From Letharia columbiana (taxonomy: Eukaryota > Ascomycota > Lecanoromycetes > Lecanorales > Parmeliaceae), in NCBI RefSeq assembly GCF_014066305.1, contig NW_023501065.1, positions 597,812 to 661,811 of the forward strand: 64,000 nucleotides of DNA. The letters are read 5' to 3'. Shown one piece after another: positions 60,101 to 64,000 of the stretch. Positions within the stretch are counted from its first letter, which is position 1; each line of letters opens with the position of its first letter. Both the position numbers and the translations under genes were made by a program. Under the pieces are notes generated by a model. It made no database searches, was not told the DNA's origin, and worked only from the letters and a program-made list of their open reading frames with translations.

Positions 60101-63100
60101 AGATACTCTTATAACGTATATAAAAAGATAATAATATTATTTATAAATACTTTTATAAAGACTTTAAATAATCGTAATATAGTATTTATTTACCTTTAGA
60201 TATATAGTAGAAATTTCTTATACTTTATTAAGACGATAGTAGATTCTTTTTATCCTCTATAACTAACTACCGTAAACTTATAGCGATTATTACGCGCTAT
60301 AAGAAATTAATAAAATTAATCTACGGCGTTTATAATTAATAGATATATATATTTTAATAATAATATTATAATTTCTAACTATAGCGATAGTAAATAAGAA
60401 TCTATTTCTATTATCTTATTAAGCTCGCGTATATTTATTATAATATATCCCTTATAATCGTTAGAAGTATTTTTTTAAATTATAAAAATTAGATAGCTAT
60501 ATAGCGTAGATTATCTAGATTATATTATTTTTCTTTAATTATATAACTTATTAAATATAGTATTAATAACTTTCTTATTTTTTTATTTTATCGAATATAT
60601 CTTAATAGATTTAAATATTATATTAGACTTTAAAAAAATAGATATTTATTTCTTCTCTAATATATTTATCGTTTAATCTTAATCGATAAAAAGATTTTAA
60701 TACTTATTAAGTAAACGTATTAAGAATTCTACTACTTTAGACTTTTTATAAATTATTACTTTATTTAATATAATATATTCTAAAAATAAATCGATAATAA
60801 TAGCTATACTATTAAATAAGATATTCGCGATAGACTTTTATAGATTAGCTTAAAGGTTAAATACTATTATTATTATTATAATAGTTATTATTATAATAAT
60901 ATCGCGTATTAACTTAATCTTTTAATTTCTTTATTTAATAATAGCGAGATTAATATAATATACTTCGATAGAAAAGTATTTATCTTATTTATATTCGTCT
61001 AATACGTCTAATTATATCTTATAAGAAATAATAATAAATAGATCGATATTATTTCTTATTTAAATTATTTAAAAAAATACGTTTATTATATAGATATAGA
61101 CTTCTTTAATATAATCTAGCGATATTAAATATTATAATTTAAAAAGTAAGTTTTTATTTATTAATAGCTCGCTAATATAAGCTATTAATACTTATATTAT
61201 AATATAAGAAGATAGAATTATATAAGATAATAATTTTATAATTCGCTTAATAGATTTAAAGTAGATATATAAATTTATAGATATAGTTATATTTTAATAA
61301 TTATCTATCTTAATAAATTAGATAATAAAGTCAATAATTATTTATTCTAGTATTAGAATATCGACTTCGATTAATATATTAATCTTAAAATTATTAATAA
61401 TATAAATCTCTCGAGTAATCTAAGTAAAGATACGCGTATTATTTAAAAGTACGTTTTTTATATAAAAGATAAGAATCGCGTACTTATTAGAATAATAAAT
61501 TTTAGATTTTAAATCTCGAATTAAGATCTTAATAATTATCTTTTTAACTTTAATAGAAGTAAGAATAAAAGTTTAATTAACTATAGTTATAATATAGCTA
61601 GCGTTAATATAAGACTTCTTCTTTTTATCTATTAGCTTTTAATTAATATAAATAATAATATAGTAATAATTTTAAAAGGCGTATTTAATTTCTAATATAG
61701 ATTTAGATATTAAGAGAATAATAAAAGATTCTATAATAGGCTTTCTAGATTTAAAAATTAAGATATCTATAATAAGATTTTTTCTAGTATTTATAAAAGA
61801 AGTAGTACTTATAAAAGAAGTAATACTTATAGAAGACTTTTTTTAATACTCTTCTCGAAGATAATTAAAAAGCTTATTATAAGAGATAATTTTATATTAA
61901 TAATACTTATATTAATAATCTATAATAGATATTATCTTTAAGAAATAGCCTTCGATAAGATCTTTATAATTATTATAAGTAAAGTTATTATATACTTCGT
62001 AATTATAATAATTCTCGAAATCTTTTATTAATATTACTTTAAATATTTTAAATTAATATAAAGTATAGCTAATATAAGTATCTTAGCTAATTTTATAATC
62101 TTATAATAAATCTAACTTATTCTTATTATCTTTCTTAATCGCTATTTAATACGCTCGCTATAAATATAATTAAAATCTATTTCAATTCTAATTTTAATAG
62201 TTATCGCTATTTAAATAAAGCGATTAATAATTAAATAATCTTAAATCTAACGCGTTTTCTTCTACTATCGAAGGCGCTATAATCTATAATCTTATTAGCG
62301 GCGTTAATAGCGAGATATAAGCGTTTTTTTAAGTATTTTAATATATTTATAAATATTACTAATTACTTTAATAGTCTTAATAAATTAAGAGACGTTAATT
62401 ACTTTAATAAGTATTTTTATATATAAAAGACTTTTACGAGTATAAGTACTATTAATTATTCTAATAAGCTTAAGATTAAGATTAATACTAAAATTAGAGT
62501 TATCGAGATAAATATTTATAAAAATCTATTCTTCTTTTATTACTATTAAGAATATAAAGTCTATCGCGAATAGCGACTAATATACTTTTATTATTAATAC
62601 TTTCGCTTATTAAGCGATTTTAAGAATTAATTATAATTAATAATAGCGTCTAGCTCTAAAATATCTCGCTAAAATTTTATATTTAGTTTATTTTAGATAA
62701 ATAGTATATAATTCTTTATAATATCTATATCCGCGTTTTAAGCTACTCTTATAATCGTTTAAGTATACTCTTATAGCTCTCAATAATAAGCGATATCTTA
62801 TATCGAATACTTTTCTTATAATAGAATTACTATACTTTAAGAATATAATAACTTTTAATATACTAATAATAGGCGATATTATTTATTTATATTATAAGTA
62901 ATTAAATATTTATTATTCTTAATTAGCTTAATAATAAATTAAGTAAATATAATTTCTCTTAAATAGATTTAGAGATTTTATTATAATAGTATATTACTCT
63001 TAGTTTATATTATATTCTTAACTTAATTAATAAAAACGTATATATTTTAAAAGAAGATACTCTTATTAAAGTATTCTATTATCGAGATAATATTAATAGA

Positions 63101-64000
63101 CTTATTTTTATAAAATAAATTAAAAAAGCTAATATTATTTAAATTAAATCGATTAACTCTATTACTACTATTATCGCTATTTCTAATTATTTCTAATTTA
63201 TCTAATAGCTCTAGATCTTTTAGAAATCTAAATAAATCTAATATAATATGAAATTCTACTATTATTATCTATAGCTTAGCGAGCTATACTTTTATAAATT
63301 CTTATATTATAATAATAAATAGCTAAGATTTAATTAGTTAATTATAAATAGCTTTATCTATTAATATAATAATAAATCTTATTTATATAGTTAGCTTAAT
63401 AAATAAAGAAATAGATTATAATAATATAAATATATTATCTATTAAAAAAGATTTATAATATTTAAAAAAGTATTAAATAGCTAATATAGCTCTAAGATCT
63501 ATTATATAATCGTCGAAGGCTTTAATAGAATATCGAAGTAATAAAAAATTAATATTTTAATATATAGAAAAGAGCTCTTCTAATATTTATTTAGATCTTA
63601 TAATTACTAGCTTTAAATATATATAAATAATTATAATATAATAAATAATAATTACTATCTTATAAGAAATCTCTTAAACTTAATTAATATCTTTTATTAA
63701 TATTAAAATTTAATATATAATATATATAAGATTACTAGTAGAATAAAGAGTAAATAAGAAATTTTTAAAAGCTAAAGTAGTAATAACTATAGTATCTAAG
63801 AAGACGATAGAAGCTAGCTTAATATAATAGCTAATAATAATATAATTTAAATTAATCTAAAGAAGACGTTATTTAAAAAAAGAGATATAAATTAATATTA
63901 ATATTAATATTAATAAGATATTAGATTTTTTTATAAGTATAAACTATTAATACTTATAAGTAATTAGAGTATTATTATTATATTATTATAGATTAAATCT
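57145..64000. other. Decayed AT-rich DNA, unassigned
   Basis: 6.9 kb of very low GC with no open frame long enough to support and no LTR pair or terminal repeat that I could find. Composition and density of TA/ATA match RIP-mutated transposon sequence. A transposon polyprotein may once have been here, but I could not read any motif with confidence. Confidence 0.5.

Larger units (their letters stand above)
34791..64000. other. RIP-type AT-rich, repeat-filled block
   Basis: About 29 kb, continuing past the window end, in which A and T dominate, TA dinucleotides abound and almost no open frame exceeds 90 codons. Recognisable retrotransposon coding motifs inside are riddled with stops at positions explained by C-to-T or G-to-A changes. 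Family knowledge: this is the product of repeat-induced point mutation followed by heterochromatin formation in Pezizomycotina; such blocks can be TE graveyards, subtelomeres or regional centromeres. The sequence alone does not say which. Confidence 0.9.

Noticed and set aside
34791..64000. Mitochondrial DNA insertion or mitochondrial contig as the cause of low GC
   Set aside because: Recognisable nuclear Ty3/Gypsy elements with target duplications and RIP-type lesions; no mitochondrial gene motifs seen.

Overview
The window comes from a filamentous ascomycete (Pezizomycotina). Genes in the left half are compact, with short 47-90 nt GT-AG introns that often carry a CTNAC/CTRAC branch site, and their protein families are fungal. 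The right half is almost gene-free, extremely AT-rich DNA of the kind produced by repeat-induced point mutation (RIP). I cannot fix the class or genus from sequence alone.

Left half (1 to about 34,100). Most genes here are conserved housekeeping genes; I resolved exon structures by hand. In order: a nitrilase-family amidase (Nit2-like, minus, cut by the window start); a Golgi coiled-coil protein of the TMF1/Sgm1 family (plus); the proteasome assembly ankyrin protein Nas6/gankyrin (minus, seven exons with a 14-nt microexon); splicing factor Prp46 (plus); Orc1 (minus); a mitochondrial Mrx11-like membrane protein (plus); an uncharacterised 831-residue protein (plus); prefoldin subunit 5 (minus); a YAT-type amino acid permease (minus, eight exons); a secreted M35-like protein whose zinc-protease motif looks lost (plus); a small unknown gene (plus); a broken patatin-like phospholipase; the sorting-nexin Mdm1 (minus, 1271 aa); a nucleotide-sugar/triose-phosphate-type transporter (plus); and the tRNA m7G methyltransferase Trm8 (minus). 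Several pairs are divergent over short shared promoters (Nas6/Prp46, Orc1/Mrx11, Nit2/TMF, Mdm1/transporter) or convergent with 3' ends less than 200 bp apart. Between 18.3 and 26.9 kb gene density drops and decayed sequence accumulates.

Right half (about 34,800 to 64,000). This is an AT-rich, repeat-filled block with no intact gene that I can support. Its architecture can be read. A large inverted repeat (arms about 1.3 kb, including mirrored minisatellite copies) has its left arm split by an LTR retrotransposon (39,069-53,780, minus orientation, two 164-bp LTRs, 5-bp target duplication ATTAT). That element is itself interrupted by a second LTR retrotransposon (45,544-53,276, plus orientation, two 149-bp LTRs, target duplication CTAAT). 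LTR differences are almost all transitions, and coding motifs are broken by C-to-T type changes, which is the RIP signature. Next to the right arm lies a 729-bp tract containing a single G and no C (56,416-57,144). The remaining 6.9 kb is decayed, very AT-rich DNA that I could not assign.
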